Source of the DNA: Bacteroidales bacterium UBA1680
GTDB taxonomy: Bacteria > Bacteroidota > Bacteroidia > Bacteroidales > UBA932
Reading direction: 5' to 3'
Assembly (NCBI GenBank): GCA_002320605.1
Contig: DCKG01000015.1
Location: 158,759 to 222,758, forward strand
DNA: 64,000 bases
Within the stretch, counting starts at the first letter, position 1. Each line of letters opens with the position of its first letter. Under the pieces are notes generated by a model. It ran no database searches. It was not told the origin of the DNA and saw only the letters and a list, made by a program, of their open reading frames with translations. Positions 63,521 through 64,000 of this stretch are shown here, in pieces. A program made the position numbers and the translations under genes.

Positions 63521-64000
63521 TTACTCGCTTCTTATGTCCTTGGCACGAGCGGCGGGCATCAGACCCATGTCTTGGCGCACGAAACGCAACTGCATCAGCA
63601 GATCTTCCATTCCCTGCAAATCCAGTCTTCTGGTATTGTGCGACGTATAGTCCTCTATTTTTGCCATGTCTAGATTTCCGTTTGTGAAGAATTTGTCGTA
63701 GTTCAGATCGCGTGTATCGCATGGGATGCGGTAATAGTTCCCCATGTCCACGGCACGTGCCATCTCCTCCCTCGTAACAAGCGTTTCGTAGAGCTTCTCG
63801 CCATGACGAGTGCCAATGACTTTAATCTCAGGCTCCTTTTCTATGAACGGCTTGCCTGCCCCCTCAACGGGACGATGGCAGTAGATGTCGATCAATGCGT
63901 GTGCTAGCGTGTCAAGCGTCGCCGCTGGCGCCTTCTGAACGAACAGGTCTCCATTCTTTCCATGCGTGAAGGCGTAGACGACAAGATCCACAGCCTGGTC
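63521..64000 (-). CDS. fnlA: UDP-GlcNAc 4,6-dehydratase/5-epimerase (CapE/FnlA type), partial
   Basis: Only the C-terminal 159 codons are inside the window; the reading frame continues past 64000. Visible parts are the DLVVYAFTHGKNGDLFVQKA region and IKVIGTRHGEKLYETLVTRE, both typical of the extended short-chain dehydratases of the CapE/FlaA1 family. The C-terminus ends in a helical segment. It makes the first intermediate for UDP-L-FucNAc from UDP-GlcNAc. The gene order fnlA-fnlB-fnlC supports the call. A GTG near 63991 is not the true start. Confidence 0.88.
   Translation of the reverse strand, partial: DQAVDLVVYAFTHGKNGDLFVQKAPAATLDTLAHALIDIYCHRPVEGAGKPFIEKEPEIKVIGTRHGEKLYETLVTREEMARAVDMGNYYRIPCDTRDLNYDKFFTNGNLDMAKIEDYTSHNTRRLDLQGMEDLLMQLRFVRQDMGLMPAARAKDIRSE

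Overview
The window looks like a chromosomal segment of a Bacteroidota member, most likely order Bacteroidales (gut-type). Evidence: an ECF sigma/FecR/SusC/SusD locus, several DUF families typical of the phylum (DUF3276, DUF5606, DUF2764, DUF6340-like), the Bacteroidota V-type ATPase gene order, a TPP-riboswitch-controlled TonB receptor, and promoters that repeatedly match the phylum-specific pattern TTTG - about 19 nt - TAnnTTTG rather than -35/-10 boxes. Shine-Dalgarno sites are mostly absent, as expected. No rRNA, tRNA, CRISPR array, integrase or intact insertion sequence was seen.

Layout. 1-1195: a YefM/YoeB toxin-antitoxin pair between two diverged ~138-bp direct repeats. 1269-2081: DUF3298-type lipoprotein (minus). 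2300-7858: a MarR regulator with a palindromic operator, followed by overlapping genes for a heterodisulfide-reductase-like (Hdr/Qmo/Dsr-like) iron-sulfur complex ending in a membrane subunit; that last gene carries an in-frame palindromic repeat. 7989-20229: a SusC/SusD-type locus (sigma, FecR, SusC, SusD, a large lipoprotein, a secreted FAD oxidoreductase) with no recognisable glycoside hydrolase; a 1-kb gap full of repeats separates sigma from FecR. 20290-24663: purine/methylthioadenosine salvage, a small membrane protein and NAD synthetase. 24682-32000, minus strand: two transporters, a candidate small RNA, a thiamine-type TonB receptor under a TPP riboswitch, a glutamine cyclotransferase and CTP synthase. 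32416-32980: a candidate pseudoknotted RNA followed by RNase P RNA. 33320-43126, minus strand: ten closely packed genes (nusB, yajC, ybbR-like, coaE, DUF5606, rimO, DUF6340-like, glpA, glpB, glpC).

43211-47006: a PUR-family DNA/RNA-binding protein, then a Gfo/Idh oxidoreductase, a DUF1080 protein and a sugar isomerase, a combination associated with 3-keto-glycoside metabolism. 47164-54345: a seven-gene V-type ATPase operon whose K subunit has the residues expected of a sodium-translocating rotor. 54361-58296: glmM, a cytoplasmic DUF1343 (NamZ-like) protein and a WecA-type transferase. 58310-59396: a HigB/HigA module flanked by perfect 23-bp direct repeats, with the toxin gene broken by a nonsense codon. 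59509-64000, minus strand: surface-polysaccharide genes for UDP-N-acetyl-L-fucosamine and its transfer (fnlA partial, fnlB, fnlC, wbuB, wbuC).

Themes: redox and electron-transfer modules, acquisition of glycans and vitamins across the outer membrane, sodium bioenergetics, and a family of short palindromic repeats (CGTCATCCTGAA...-type) scattered between genes and in one case inside one. All family calls are from reading the sequence; no database search was run.
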